From: Mesorhizobium sp. AR07
Lineage (GTDB): Bacteria; Pseudomonadota; Alphaproteobacteria; Rhizobiales; Rhizobiaceae
DNA: 64,000 bases
Reading direction: 5' to 3'
Assembly (NCBI RefSeq): GCF_024746815.1
Contig: NZ_CP080525.1
Span: 2,666,001-2,730,000 of the forward strand
The position numbers and the translations under genes are program-made. Below the pieces are notes generated by a model. That model worked only from the letters and a program-made list of their open reading frames with translations. It made no database searches and was not told the origin of the DNA. Positions 35,560-44,824 of the stretch are shown in pieces. The stretch's first letter is position 1. Every line of letters starts with the position of its first letter.

Positions 35560-35826
35560 CTAGTTTCGTGCTGAAACGTTTACTGCCCGGCTTCGCCGGA
35601 ACAAATGCACAAGCACAATGCCGATGACGAGGCCAAGCCCCGCTTCAATGAAATCAATCAGGAAATAGATCCAGCTGAGCTGAATCTCGCCGCTCAATAT
35701 GGTGGCGAAAGCGCCTGCCGCCAAGACTGCAAGAATGGCAAGCACGGAGCGTATCCGGCCAACCGAGGTGCACCAGACCAGCGCTCCCAATGCAGCTCCG
35801 AGAATTACCGGTACGATTTCATCCAT
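35560..35826 (-). CDS. Small membrane protein, function unknown
   Basis: An 88-residue hydrophobic protein with three predicted membrane segments: VPVILGAALGALVWCTSV, VLAILAVLAAGAFATIL and WIYFLIDFIEAGLGLVIGIV, ending in a basic tail HLFRRSRAVN. The start has GGAGG nine bases upstream. It lies 64 bases before the hypothetical gene of the propeller cluster in the same orientation and may belong to the same transcript. No family is recognised. Confidence 0.65.
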   Translation of the reverse strand: MDEIVPVILGAALGALVWCTSVGRIRSVLAILAVLAAGAFATILSGEIQLSWIYFLIDFIEAGLGLVIGIVLVHLFRRSRAVNVSARN

Positions 35827-36371
35827 CGGTCAAATCCTCCAGGTTTGCCGGCTCTATTTCGAGACGACAATCTTCGATGGGAAAAACAGGATCAAAATAT
35901 CGTACAAGCGCCACAGTGTACTCTTTGATATATGCGGTGTCACTAATGTTTTTAAAATTTGTTATTTCTATCTTTCTGTTACCGACGGTCGCGCAATTTT
36001 ATTTCAACTTGAGGAAAATTGACGGAAATTCGGCAGACGCAAGCTGTGCATTACTTTAGGAATCACTTGAAAAGCAATGACTTGCGCACTTTTGCCTTCG
36101 CTGTCGGCTATCGCCGTTGCCGCGCTCCATCCACCTGCCTGGCGTGCGGCGTATACGCGGGTCGCCAACTCCGTGACATCGAACCGAACTTTGGCGAGGC
36201 GACGATGCCCGACCAGATCTCGGCCAAGGATCGGCGGCCATGGCAGCGACCGATCGCCTTCGTGCCCATTGGACCGCCGTCTCAGACCGCTTGACTGCCC
36301 CTGGTGCCCAGTCTAAGGGCGTTCGCACTCGACCTGCAACGACCACGAACGTCCCCAAGGGAGACCCGGCG
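35827..36371. other. Gene-free, partly AT-rich stretch before corA
   Basis: These 545 bases separate the leftward small membrane protein from corA. About 35880-36070 is strikingly AT-rich (for example AATGTTTTTAAAATTTGTTA at 35947-35966). A 90-residue open frame at 36019-36294 lacks a ribosome-binding site and has a composition unlike a protein. No riboswitch or terminator is recognised. The AT-rich block probably holds promoters for both sides. Confidence 0.6.
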
Positions 36372-37346
36372 ATGATCAAGGCCTTCGTCGTGGACAATGA
36401 CCGCCTGCGCTCCGTCGACGATCTCCTGGCAAACAGCGACAATGTCGTCTGGGCCGACCTGCTCAACCCGACAAAGGACGAGGAAGCGACCATCGAGAGC
36501 TGGCTCGGCGTTGCCATTCCGACGCGCGAGGAGATGGAGGAGATCGAGATTTCGAGCCGCCTCTATGTCGAGGACGGCGCCTACTTCATGACCGCCACTC
36601 TGCCCGCCCAGACCGAGGTCGACGATCCCCTGATGTCGCCGGTCACCTTCGTGCTGGCCGGCACCAGGCTGATCACCGTGCGCTACCACGAACCGAAGGC
36701 GTTCAAGACCTTTCCGCAGCGCGCCGAAAAGGTGGCGACCGGCTGCACCAGCGGCGACACCATCCTGATCGGCCTGCTGGAGGCGATCGTCGACCGCCTC
36801 GCCGATATTCTGGAGCGCGCCGGCCGCGACATCGAGGCAATCTCGCGCGATATCTTCCAGGCGCGCTCGACCAAGGTTTCCAAGCGCAACCGCGACTTCC
36901 AGGAGCTCCTGAAAGCCATCGGCCGCAAGGAGGACATCGCCTCCTCGATCCGAGACAGCCTGATCTCGCTGCAGCGCCTCGCCGGTTTCTTCGCCCATGC
37001 CTCGACCCGGACCAAGATGAGCAAGGACACCAAGGCGCGCATCAAGACGCTGTCGCGCGACGTGCTGTCACTCGCCGACCACGCCACCTTCCTGTCGCAG
37101 AAGATCAGCTTCCTGCTCGACGCCACGCTCGGCATGATCTCGATCGAGCAGAACGCCATCATCAAGATCTTCTCGGTCGCCGCCGTGATCTTCCTGCCAC
37201 CGACATTGGTCGCTTCGATCTACGGCATGAATTTCGACATCATCCCCGAGCTCAAATGGCAGTGGGGTTATCCCTTCGCCGTCGGCTTGATGATCCTGTC
37301 GGCGATCCTGCCCTTCTGGTATTTCCGCCGCCGCGGCTGGCTCTGA
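36372..37346 (+). CDS. corA: CorA-family magnesium/divalent cation transporter
   Basis: A 324-residue transporter with the long N-terminal cytoplasmic alpha/beta and coiled-coil domain and two C-terminal membrane helices. The signature YGMNF follows the first helix (IFSVAAVIFLPPTLVASI), and the protein ends in the basic FRRRGWL. It forms a pentameric inner-membrane channel for Mg2+ or related ions in this family. The start at MIKAFVV is supported by AAGGGAGA upstream; the 44 further codons of the open frame are not credible. It is a single gene. Confidence 0.93.
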   Translation: MIKAFVVDNDRLRSVDDLLANSDNVVWADLLNPTKDEEATIESWLGVAIPTREEMEEIEISSRLYVEDGAYFMTATLPAQTEVDDPLMSPVTFVLAGTRLITVRYHEPKAFKTFPQRAEKVATGCTSGDTILIGLLEAIVDRLADILERAGRDIEAISRDIFQARSTKVSKRNRDFQELLKAIGRKEDIASSIRDSLISLQRLAGFFAHASTRTKMSKDTKARIKTLSRDVLSLADHATFLSQKISFLLDATLGMISIEQNAIIKIFSVAAVIFLPPTLVASIYGMNFDIIPELKWQWGYPFAVGLMILSAILPFWYFRRRGWL

Positions 37347-37474
37347 CATCAGGGCCAGAGGCCAAGTGGCGGCGGTCTGGTGCTATAGAAATCTCTTGAC
37401 CAAATGCGCTGCGGCCTGCATCCGGAAATCCCCGATCCAGAGGGTCGCAGGTTTTCCGAACCGGATTTCAGACC

Positions 37475-37951
37475 ATGACTGCAAAAACAAAAACCTGGGC
37501 CTATGAGGATTTTGTAGAGGGCGCATCGCTCGACCTCGGCAGCAAGCTGGTGAGTGCCGCCGAAATCATCGAATTCGCCACGGAGTTCGACCCGCAGCCG
37601 ATGCATCTCGACGAGGAAGCCGGTAGGGCCAGTATCCTCGGGGGGCTGGCGGCATCGGGCTGGCACACCTGCGCCATGTTCATGCGCATGCTGTGCGATG
37701 CGTTCCTGCTGGACTCCACCTGCCAGGGCGCGCCCGGTGTCGATCAGGTCAAATGGAAGAAACCGGTTCTGGCCGGCGACACACTTACCGGCAGCGTCGC
37801 CGTTGTTGCCAAACGCCTTTCCAGATCGAAGCCGCAACTCGGCTTCGTGACCATGCGCAGCGAGCTGTTAAACCAGCGCGGCGAAAGCGTCTTCGAGCTT
37901 GAGAACTCCGTCATGTTCCTCACGCGTGACGCCGCCGGGAGCCCAGCATGA
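37475..37951 (+). CDS. MaoC-family hydratase (hot-dog fold), first copy
   Basis: A 158-residue MaoC-like dehydratase. The family's active-site region is ATEFDPQPMHLDEEAGRASI and the following GGLAASGWHTCAMFMRML; the Asp and His of the (D/P)xxPxHxD motif are present. Such hot-dog proteins hydrate enoyl-CoA or related thioesters. Its stop overlaps the start of a second, related gene (ATGA), so the two are translationally coupled and probably form a heteromer, a known arrangement in this family. Confidence 0.88.
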   Translation: MTAKTKTWAYEDFVEGASLDLGSKLVSAAEIIEFATEFDPQPMHLDEEAGRASILGGLAASGWHTCAMFMRMLCDAFLLDSTCQGAPGVDQVKWKKPVLAGDTLTGSVAVVAKRLSRSKPQLGFVTMRSELLNQRGESVFELENSVMFLTRDAAGSPA

Positions 37952-38418
37952 CATTGGACGAATTCTTCCGCATCGGCACCACCGTCACGCTCGGCTCGCA
38001 CACATTCGAGCCCGAGGCGATCAAGGCGTTCGCCAGGAAATACGACCCGCAGGTCTTCCATGTTGACGAGGAGGCGGCGAGAAAAAGCGTACTCGGCGGG
38101 CTCTGCGCGTCCGGCTGGCACACCGCCGCCACCTGGATGAAACTCAATCTGGAAAGCCGGATGGACGCCGAGGTCGCTGCGTGGAGCGGTCCCGGTCCGC
38201 TGCCCGAATTCGGCCCCTCGCCCGGTTTCAAGAACCTGAAATGGCCAAAGCCGGTCTATGCCGGCGAGACCGTCACCTTCACGCGCACAGCACTATCCCA
38301 CCGCCCGATTGCGTCGCGCCCCGGCTGGCGGCTGCTGGCGCTGCGTTCCGAAGCCTTCGATTCGACCGGCGACAAGGTGCTGGAATTCGAAAGCGCCGTG
38401 CTGGTCAAGGTGGAGTAA
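37948..38418 (+). CDS. MaoC-family hydratase (hot-dog fold), second copy
   Basis: A 156-residue MaoC-like protein with the same hallmark region (ARKYDPQVFHVDEEAARKSV, then GGLCASGWHTAATWMKL). It is a paralogue of the gene it overlaps, with about one third to one half of positions alike by eye. Phe replaces Met before the motif His. Pairing suggests a two-subunit hydratase acting on a CoA thioester; no thiolase or ligase is near to show the pathway. Confidence 0.87.
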   Translation: MTLDEFFRIGTTVTLGSHTFEPEAIKAFARKYDPQVFHVDEEAARKSVLGGLCASGWHTAATWMKLNLESRMDAEVAAWSGPGPLPEFGPSPGFKNLKWPKPVYAGETVTFTRTALSHRPIASRPGWRLLALRSEAFDSTGDKVLEFESAVLVKVE

Positions 38419-38424
38419 TTTCTG

Positions 38425-38450
38425 CCTTCTCCCCGTTTACGGGGAGAAGG
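38425..38450. repeat. CCTTCTCCCCG hairpin repeat
   Basis: An 11-bp perfect stem CCTTCTCCCCG/CGGGGAGAAGG with a TTTA loop, seven bases after the MaoC stop. Related GGGGAGAAGG hairpins occur near 52225-52260, 52339-52362 and 63709-63730. It may also act as a terminator-like 3' end. Confidence 0.75.
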
Positions 38451-38539
38451 TGCCCAAAGGGCGGATGAGGGGCGGCGCCAGCGTTGGTGGTTCGCGTTGC
38501 CACCCGGCCCTTCGCTATCGCTCCGGGCGTTCCAAACCT

Positions 38540-38564
38540 TTGAAAGGTCCAGTGGACCTTTCAA
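38540..38564. repeat. TTGAAAGGTCC inverted repeat
   Basis: An 11-bp perfect stem (TTGAAAGGTCC / GGACCTTTCAA) with a three-base loop, followed by a TTGCC-TTC-GGCAA mini-hairpin. It sits between the convergent MaoC and apt genes and probably ends transcripts or is part of a dispersed repeat. Confidence 0.6.
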
Positions 38565-38585
38565 TTTGCCTTCGGCAAACCGGTC

Positions 38586-39131
38586 TCAACCCCCCTCGAA
38601 CCCAATCAGCGTCCGCACCGGCACGCCAAGTTCCTCAAGCTTCTTGCGGCCGCCGAGGTTCGGCAGGTCGATGACGAAGCAGGCGGCAAGGATGTCGGCG
38701 CCGATCTGGCGCAAGAGCTTGACCGCCGCTTCCGCGGTGCCGCCGGTGGCGATCAGATCGTCGACCAGGATCACCTTCTCGCCCGGCGAGACGCCGTCCT
38801 TGTGCATCTCCATCTCGTCCAGCCCGTATTCCAGGCTGTAGGCGACGCGCACGGTCTCGAAAGGCAGCTTGCCCTTCTTGCGGATCGGCACGAAGCCGGC
38901 CGAGAGCTGGTGAGCAACGGCGCCGCCAAGGATGAAGCCGCGCGCTTCGATGCCGGCGATCTTGTCGATCTTCTGGCCGGCATAGGGATGCACCAGCTCG
39001 TCGATGGCGCGGCGGAAGGCGCGTGCATTGCCGAGCAGCGTGGTGATGTCGCGAAACAGGATGCCGGGCTTGGGATAATCCGGAATGGTGCGGATCGCGG
39101 CAAGCAGAGTGTCTTCGAGGGAAGATTTCAT
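38586..39131 (-). CDS. apt: Adenine phosphoribosyltransferase
   Basis: A 181-residue enzyme that salvages adenine to AMP using PRPP. The N-terminal [34 protein letters not shown] and the PRPP-binding loop [20 protein letters not shown] are standard Apt signatures. It starts nine bases after the lactate dehydrogenase-like gene's stop in the same orientation and may be cotranscribed with it. Length is typical. Confidence 0.96.
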   Translation of the reverse strand: MKSSLEDTLLAAIRTIPDYPKPGILFRDITTLLGNARAFRRAIDELVHPYAGQKIDKIAGIEARGFILGGAVAHQLSAGFVPIRKKGKLPFETVRVAYSLEYGLDEMEMHKDGVSPGEKVILVDDLIATGGTAEAAVKLLRQIGADILAACFVIDLPNLGGRKKLEELGVPVRTLIGFEGG

Positions 39132-39140
39132 GATTCGAGA

Positions 39141-40316
39141 TTACCTGAAACGGAGGTTCTTGCGCGACAATTGTTCGATCGAACTGCAGCCCATCAGCTT
39201 CATGCCGCGTTCGATCTCGACCCGCATCTGTTCGAGCGCCCGTTCGACGCCCGGCTGGCCGGCCGCGGCCAGCGGAAACAGATAGTAGCGGCCGACACCG
39301 ACAGCCTTGGCGCCGAGCGACAGCGCCTTCAGCACATGCGTGCCACGCTGCACGCCGCCATCCATGATGACGTCGATCCGATCGCCGACCGCATCGACGA
39401 TCTCGGCAAGCTGGTCGAAAGCCGCCCGCGAGCCATCCAGCTGCCGGCCGCCATGGTTCGACAGCACGATGCCGCTGCAGCCGATCTCGACGGCGCGCCT
39501 GGCATCCTCCACCGACATGATGCCCTTGAGGCAGAACGGGCCCGACCACAGCCTGACCATCTCGGCGACGTCGTCCCATGTCATCGACGGGTCGAGCATA
39601 TCGGTGAAGTAGCGGCTGATCGACATGGTGCCGCCACCCATGTCGACATGCTCGTCCAGCTGCGGCAGCTTGAACCCCTCATGGGTGAAATAGTTCAGCG
39701 CCCAGGCCGGCTTGAGCGCGAACTGTGTCATCCCGGCCAGGTTGAGCTTGAAGGGAATGGCAAAGCCAGTGCGTTTGTCGCGTTCGCGATTTCCCCCAGT
39801 GATGCTGTCGACGGTCAGCATCATCACTTCGACGCCAACCTCCTTTGCTCGCTGCATCATCGCCCGGTTGAGGCCGCGATCCCGGTGGAAATAGAACTGA
39901 TAGACCTGCGGGCTGCCGCTAATCCTGCGCGTCTCCTCGAGGCTGACGGTGCCGAGCGAGGAGACGCCGAACATCGTCCCGTATTTGGCGGCGGCCTTGG
40001 CGACCGCGCGCTCGCCCTGGTGGTGGAACAGGCGCTGCAAGGCGGTCGGCGAGCAATAGACCGGCATCGCCAGCTTCTGGCCCATCACCGTCACCGACAT
40101 GTCGATCTCGCTGACGCCGCGCAGGACGTTGGGAACCAGGTCGCAGGTCTCGAAGCTTTCGGTGTTGCGGCGATAGGTGACCTCATCGTCCGCCGCGCCG
40201 TCGATGTAGTTGAAGATCGGCCCCGGCAGCCGCCGTTGCGCCATGCGGCGGAAATCGGAAAAATTGTGACAGTCGCCGAGCCGCATCATCGATTTCCAGA
40301 CGTCATATCGGGGCAA
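39141..40316 (-). CDS. lldD: FMN-dependent alpha-hydroxy-acid dehydrogenase (LldD type)
   Basis: A 391-residue FMN enzyme of the L-lactate dehydrogenase/glycolate oxidase family. It has the N-terminal FNYIDGAADDEVTYRRN, FMN-site PVYCSPTALQRL and GTVSLEETRRISG, and the active-site SNHGGRQLDG with catalytic His, followed by VIMDGGVQRGTHVLKALSLG. It should oxidise L-lactate or a related 2-hydroxy acid and pass electrons to quinone at the inner membrane; lactate itself is inferred from closeness to LldD. It is upstream of apt. Confidence 0.9.
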   Translation of the reverse strand: MPRYDVWKSMMRLGDCHNFSDFRRMAQRRLPGPIFNYIDGAADDEVTYRRNTESFETCDLVPNVLRGVSEIDMSVTVMGQKLAMPVYCSPTALQRLFHHQGERAVAKAAAKYGTMFGVSSLGTVSLEETRRISGSPQVYQFYFHRDRGLNRAMMQRAKEVGVEVMMLTVDSITGGNRERDKRTGFAIPFKLNLAGMTQFALKPAWALNYFTHEGFKLPQLDEHVDMGGGTMSISRYFTDMLDPSMTWDDVAEMVRLWSGPFCLKGIMSVEDARRAVEIGCSGIVLSNHGGRQLDGSRAAFDQLAEIVDAVGDRIDVIMDGGVQRGTHVLKALSLGAKAVGVGRYYLFPLAAAGQPGVERALEQMRVEIERGMKLMGCSSIEQLSRKNLRFR

Positions 40317-40417
40317 GCCGCGCGCCGCCGCTTGATGCGTCGAATATCAATCTGAAGTCTCCGTGCCAACGGCCAAATTACCGAGTTGCTCCTCGATCAT
40401 CCCCCCAAGCACGAAAA

Positions 40418-40436
40418 GGGGCGCCCGAAGCGCCCC
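40418..40436 (-). terminator. Intrinsic terminator downstream of the acid phosphatase pseudogene
   Basis: A 7-bp perfect stem GGGGCGC/GCGCCCC with a five-base loop, followed leftward by TTTTCG. It lies 30 bases after the leftward phosphatase stop. Confidence 0.75.
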
Positions 40437-40466
40437 TCCCGTCGAAGATCGACTGCCGACTAACGA

Positions 40467-41161
40467 TTACATGCCGAGATCGGAACGAAGCTCGGCCTTG
40501 GCCACGTCATATTCGGCCTTGAAGTCGTCCCGGTTGAGCAGCACCGCGGCGATGACGCTGCCGGAAATCTTGCCCATCTCGATGTCGGACGCGTAGTGGA
40601 TGCCGCCGACCTCGCGATTGTGGGCGTATTCGGCCGCGCGCGTCATGATCTCGGCGCGCTTTTCCGGAACCATGTCGGACAGGATGATGCCCATCATTGT
40701 GCCGACGGTGCGTGGCCGGAAGGCCACGAACCGGAGCTGGACAGCTTGACCGCGGGCTTGACGAGGTCGCTGAGCTGGTGCGGACGCGGACGCTTCCAGA
40801 CATCCTTGGCCGGATCGACGACGGCGCCTTCGGTGGCCACCACGCGGTCGAAGAAGGCACTGAACTTCGGCAGCGTTTCCTTGTTGAACTTCGGTCCCAT
40901 GACATCGGCGAAGCGCCAGACATTCTCCTCGGCGTCGGCGACAGCCCTGGCCACCATCTCGGGCGTGCGCGTCACCTGCAGCGTCAGCACCTCGCCGAGT
41001 TCGGCCTTGGTCTGCGCGGAATCGTTCGCCGGCGGCGGTGGAAGGATCATCGTCAGGTCGACATCCTTGTTGGTGACGAAGGGCTGGGCGTCTTCCGCCT
41101 GCGCGGCCGAGCCGACGATGAGCAGCAGCAGGCCTGCTACGAGCGATGCATATCTTTTCAT
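40467..41161 (-). pseudogene. Class A non-specific acid phosphatase (PhoN type), broken by a frameshift
   Basis: The first 155 residues carry a signal peptide (MKRYASLVAGLLLLIVGSAA-QA), the K-x6-RP motif KDVWKRPRP and SWPSGHA, then leave frame and stop at 40694-40696. The rest continues in another frame as VGTMMGIILSDMV through NREVGGIHYASD to RSDLGM. Inserting one base near 40709-40711 would restore a normal PhoN reading GHATVGTMMG. The third catalytic motif (R-x5-H-x3-D) is therefore out of frame. The protein should have been a periplasmic phosphatase of about 231 residues. A sequencing error cannot be excluded. Confidence 0.85.
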
Positions 41162-41244
41162 GGGTGCGATCCTTTGATGAGTGCGGCACAGGATCGCCAG
41201 ATGCAGTGACGGCCATGTGACATCACCAGCCTCCGGAAATGCAA

Positions 41245-41266
41245 AAGGGCGCCTCGCGCCGCCCTT
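41245..41266 (-). terminator. Hairpin terminator beyond petC
   Basis: A 7-bp stem AAGGGCG/CGCCCTT with an eight-base loop, followed leftward by TTTTGC. It is the first good intrinsic terminator after petC and lies just beyond the long hairpin at 41281-41424. Confidence 0.6.
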
Positions 41267-41280
41267 AAGTGATCGAGGTC

Positions 41281-41422
41281 AAGGCCTCTTGAGATTCAGG
41301 TCAGGCCGAGTCGAAAACGGTGGTTTCCGAGAACCGGAGCGGAGCGTACTTAAAATACGTGAGCACCGGAAGCGCAGGAAGCCATTGTTTGCAGACCGGC
41401 CTCACCTGAATATCAGCAGGCC

Positions 41423-41424
<2 letters not shown>
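41281..41424. repeat. 144-base long imperfect hairpin starting at the petC stop codon
   Basis: Arms 41281-41328 and 41377-41424 are 48 bases each and match at 36 positions. The 48 bases between them form a further, imperfect GCGTACTT/AATACGTGAG-type stem. On the petC strand it begins at the petC stop (TAAGGCCTGCTGATATTCAG). It could be a structured 3' untranslated region, a small RNA or a repeat element. Confidence 0.75.
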
Positions 41425-42295
<871 letters not shown>

Positions 42296-42337
42296 GCCAA
42301 ATCCCCTTAGATTCTCTACCGCTCTGTCTTCCTGTTC

Positions 42338-42412
42338 GAGCATGATCTCTGGACAAAACGGTTTTCCGTTTGTCCGAGAAAACCGGTCCCCACTTTTCGG
42401 GATCATGCTCTA
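42338..42412. repeat. Palindromic repeat, class B, between petB and petC, supplying the petB stop codon
   Basis: On the petB strand it starts TAGAGCATGATCCCGAAAAG, and the TAG is the petB stop. It closes GAGATCATGCTCG about 72 bases on. It is a near copy of 972-1044. A stable stem here, inside the operon, may alter petB/petC mRNA processing. Confidence 0.85.
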
Positions 42413-43711
42413 GCCCTTGGTCTCTGGTGCGGCCGTGGCACGCGCCGGATGTCCGCTGCCGCCCTTGTTCTTCTCGAGCACCGCTTCGGTGATCGAGTTC
42501 GGCAGCCTTCGCGGCGTCTCGATCAGGCCAAGCACCGGCAGCGCGACCAGGAAGAAGGCAAAGTAAAACAGCGTCGCCATCTGCGCCATGAACACGTAGC
42601 TGCCTTCGGCAGGCTGCGAGCCCAGCCATCCCAGCAGGATGGCATCGGCCACGAACAGCCAGAAGAACAGCTTGTACCAGGGCCGGTAGACCGCCGAGCG
42701 CACCTTGGAGGTGTCGAGCCACGGCACCAGGAACAGCATGACGATGGCGCCGAACATGCACAGCACGCCGCCGAGCTTGGAGTTGATCGGCCCGACATTG
42801 AAGGTGATGGCGCGCAGGATCGCGTAGAACGGCAGGAAGTACCATTCCGGCACGATATGGGCCGGCGTCTTCAGCGGGTTGGCGACGATGTAGTTGTCCG
42901 GGTGGCCGAGATAGTTCGGCAGGTAGAAGACGAAATAGGCGAAGAAGAACAGGAACACGATCATGCCGAACGCGTCCTTGATGGTCGCGTAAGGGGTGAA
43001 GGCGACGGTGTCGGTCTTCGACTTGATCTCGATGCCGGTCGGGTTCGACTGGCCGACGACATGCAGCGCCCAGATGTGCAGCACGACGACGCCAGCGATC
43101 ATGAACGGCAAGAGGTAATGCAGCGCGAAGAAGCGGTTGAGCGTCGGATTGTCGACGGCAAAGCCACCGAGCAGCAGCTGCTGGATCCAGTCGCCGACCA
43201 GCGGGATGGCGCTGAAGAAGCCGGTGATGACGGTGGCACCCCAGAACGACATCTGTCCCCATGGCAGCACATAGCCCATGAAGCCGGTCGCCATCATCAG
43301 CAGGTAGATGATGCAGCCGAGGATCCAGAGCAACTCGCGCGGCGCCTTGTAGGAGCCGTAATAGAGGCCGCGGAAGATGTGGATGTAGACGGCGACGAAG
43401 AAGAACGAGGCGCCGTTCGAATGCATGTAGCGCAGCAGCCAGCCCGAATTCACATCGCGCATGATCTTTTCGACCGAGCCGAAGGCGAGATTGGTGTCGG
43501 CCGTGTAGTGCATGGCCAGCACAATGCCGGTCAGGATCTGCGCCACCAGCATGATCGACAGGATGCCGCCGAAGGTCCACGCATAGTTGAGGTTGCGCGG
43601 CACTGGATAGGCGACAAAGCTGTCATAGATCAGCCGCGGCAGCGGCATGCGGGCGTCGAACCAGCGTTCGATACCGGTCTTGGGCGTATAGGTCGAGTGT
43701 CCCTCGCTCAT
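42410..43711 (-). CDS. petB: Cytochrome b of the bc1 complex
   Basis: A 433-residue polytopic quinol-oxidising subunit with about eight or nine helices. The four haem His lie in the pairs around [31 protein letters not shown], and [22 protein letters not shown]; the Qo site [13 protein letters not shown] (PEWY) is intact. It carries quinol oxidation in the inner membrane. The stop TAG is also the first three bases of a palindromic repeat, which lies before petC. Confidence 0.97.
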   Translation of the reverse strand: MSEGHSTYTPKTGIERWFDARMPLPRLIYDSFVAYPVPRNLNYAWTFGGILSIMLVAQILTGIVLAMHYTADTNLAFGSVEKIMRDVNSGWLLRYMHSNGASFFFVAVYIHIFRGLYYGSYKAPRELLWILGCIIYLLMMATGFMGYVLPWGQMSFWGATVITGFFSAIPLVGDWIQQLLLGGFAVDNPTLNRFFALHYLLPFMIAGVVVLHIWALHVVGQSNPTGIEIKSKTDTVAFTPYATIKDAFGMIVFLFFFAYFVFYLPNYLGHPDNYIVANPLKTPAHIVPEWYFLPFYAILRAITFNVGPINSKLGGVLCMFGAIVMLFLVPWLDTSKVRSAVYRPWYKLFFWLFVADAILLGWLGSQPAEGSYVFMAQMATLFYFAFFLVALPVLGLIETPRRLPNSITEAVLEKNKGGSGHPARATAAPETKG

Positions 43712-43727
43712 CGAAATATCCCCTGCC

Positions 43728-44288
43728 TCAACCGATAAGGATCTTGGTATCGGAAATGAACTTGAATACCGGCACTGCCATGTTCTCGGGCGCCGGGCCT
43801 TTGCGGATGCGGCCGGCGGTGTCGTACTGCGAACCGTGGCATGGGCAGAACCAGCCGCCGAAATCGCCTTCCTGGCCGAGCGGAATGCAGCCCAGATGGG
43901 TGCAGACCTGAACCATCACCATCCAGGCTTCCTTGCCGGGCGTGGTGCGGTTGGCGTCTGTCGCCGGCGCGTCGGCCGGCAAATTGGCGTTGCGCGCGAT
44001 CGGATCCTTGAGATCGGTGAGCTTGACCGCCTCGCCGTCCTTCATCTCCTGCTCGGTGCGGTTGCGCACCACGACAGGCTTGCCGCGCCATTTGACGATT
44101 AGCGACATGCCCGGCGTCAACGAAGCGACGTCGACCTCGACCGAGGCAAGCGCCAGCGTCGAGGCATCGGGGCGCATCTGGTCGATGAACGGCCATGCGA
44201 AGGCACCCGCGCCGACCACTGCGGCCATGCCGGTAGCGACGTAGAGAAAATCACGACGATTGGGATCCTGGATGTCGGTTGCGCTCAC
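43728..44288 (-). CDS. petA: Rieske iron-sulfur protein of the bc1 complex
   Basis: A 186-residue protein with an N-terminal twin-arginine-like segment ([20 protein letters not shown]) serving as its uncleaved membrane anchor. The [2Fe-2S] ligands are in [20 protein letters not shown] followed by PCHGSQYD. It takes electrons from ubiquinol bound at cytochrome b and hands them to cytochrome c1. It leads the operon petA-petB-petC; petB starts 16 bases after its stop. Confidence 0.97.
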   Translation of the reverse strand: MSATDIQDPNRRDFLYVATGMAAVVGAGAFAWPFIDQMRPDASTLALASVEVDVASLTPGMSLIVKWRGKPVVVRNRTEQEMKDGEAVKLTDLKDPIARNANLPADAPATDANRTTPGKEAWMVMVQVCTHLGCIPLGQEGDFGGWFCPCHGSQYDTAGRIRKGPAPENMAVPVFKFISDTKILIG

Positions 44289-44507
44289 GGGTGCCTGATC
44301 CTTTCGCCTCTTCCGCGCCGGTGGCTGAGCCTTGTTCCCCGCTCAATTACGCCAACCCGACAGCGCATGGCGAACAGGCTTGCGAATTCCTCCGGCATTT
44401 GGACTTCGGTTTATGCGTGAAGCCCGTTTTTGTCCAGACGGGTGAAGGCACAAGGGCAGATTGTCGCGGGCGTTCCGCACAGAGATAAATTTGACCGGTT
44501 TGGCCAA

Positions 44508-44527
44508 ATGTAGCAATATGTCTACAT
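44508..44527. promoter_or_regulatory. Palindromic operator and promoter of the toxin-antitoxin operon
   Basis: ATGTAG at 44508-44513 and CTACAT at 44522-44527 form an inverted repeat around AATATGT-type sequence. A TTGACC -35 at 44491-44496 is 17 bases before CAATAT at 44514-44519, so the palindrome covers the -10. Antitoxin binding here would give the usual autorepression. Confidence 0.55.
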
Positions 44528-44548
44528 CTTCTGCACGGAGGTGCTGAA

Positions 44549-44824
44549 ATGAACATCTCGACGAAGACAATCACCATCATGTCGAGCCGTGAATTCAACC
44601 AGGACACGGCGCTCGCCAAACGGGCAGCCAGGAACGGGCCGGTCATTATCACCGACCGCGGCAAGCCTTCCCATGTGCTGATGTCGATGGAGGAATATCA
44701 GCGGCTTCAGAAGAAGCCGAGAAGCCTTGCCGATGCGCTTGCCGACGATCGCCCTGAAGCGGATTTCGACTGGGAACCACCACGTCTGGAAGGACCGTTT
44801 TTTAGGGTACCCGAACTCGACTGA
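44549..44824 (+). CDS. Phd/YefM-family antitoxin
   Basis: A 91-residue DNA-binding antitoxin. The N-terminal Phd/YefM fold reads MSSREFNQDTALAKRAARNG then PVIITDRGKPSHVLMSMEEY; the acidic and aromatic C-terminus (PEADFDWEPPRLEGPFFRVP) would wrap the toxin. GGAGG lies upstream of the ATG. The stop overlaps the start of the PIN-domain toxin gene (TGATG), giving coupled translation. Confidence 0.92.
   Translation: MNISTKTITIMSSREFNQDTALAKRAARNGPVIITDRGKPSHVLMSMEEYQRLQKKPRSLADALADDRPEADFDWEPPRLEGPFFRVPELD

Noticed and set aside
36019..36294. A 91-codon open frame before corA
   Set aside because: It has no ribosome-binding site, an odd composition and no resemblance to a known family.
40467..41216. 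A separate 249-codon gene in the second frame of the acid phosphatase
   Set aside because: Its C-terminal third is the continuation of the phosphatase; the first two thirds are a shadow of the first frame, so a frameshifted single gene explains both.
42296..42406. A longer N-terminus for cytochrome c1
   Set aside because: The extension is coded by the class B palindromic repeat, and the signal peptide starts at MKKILTS with a good ribosome-binding site.
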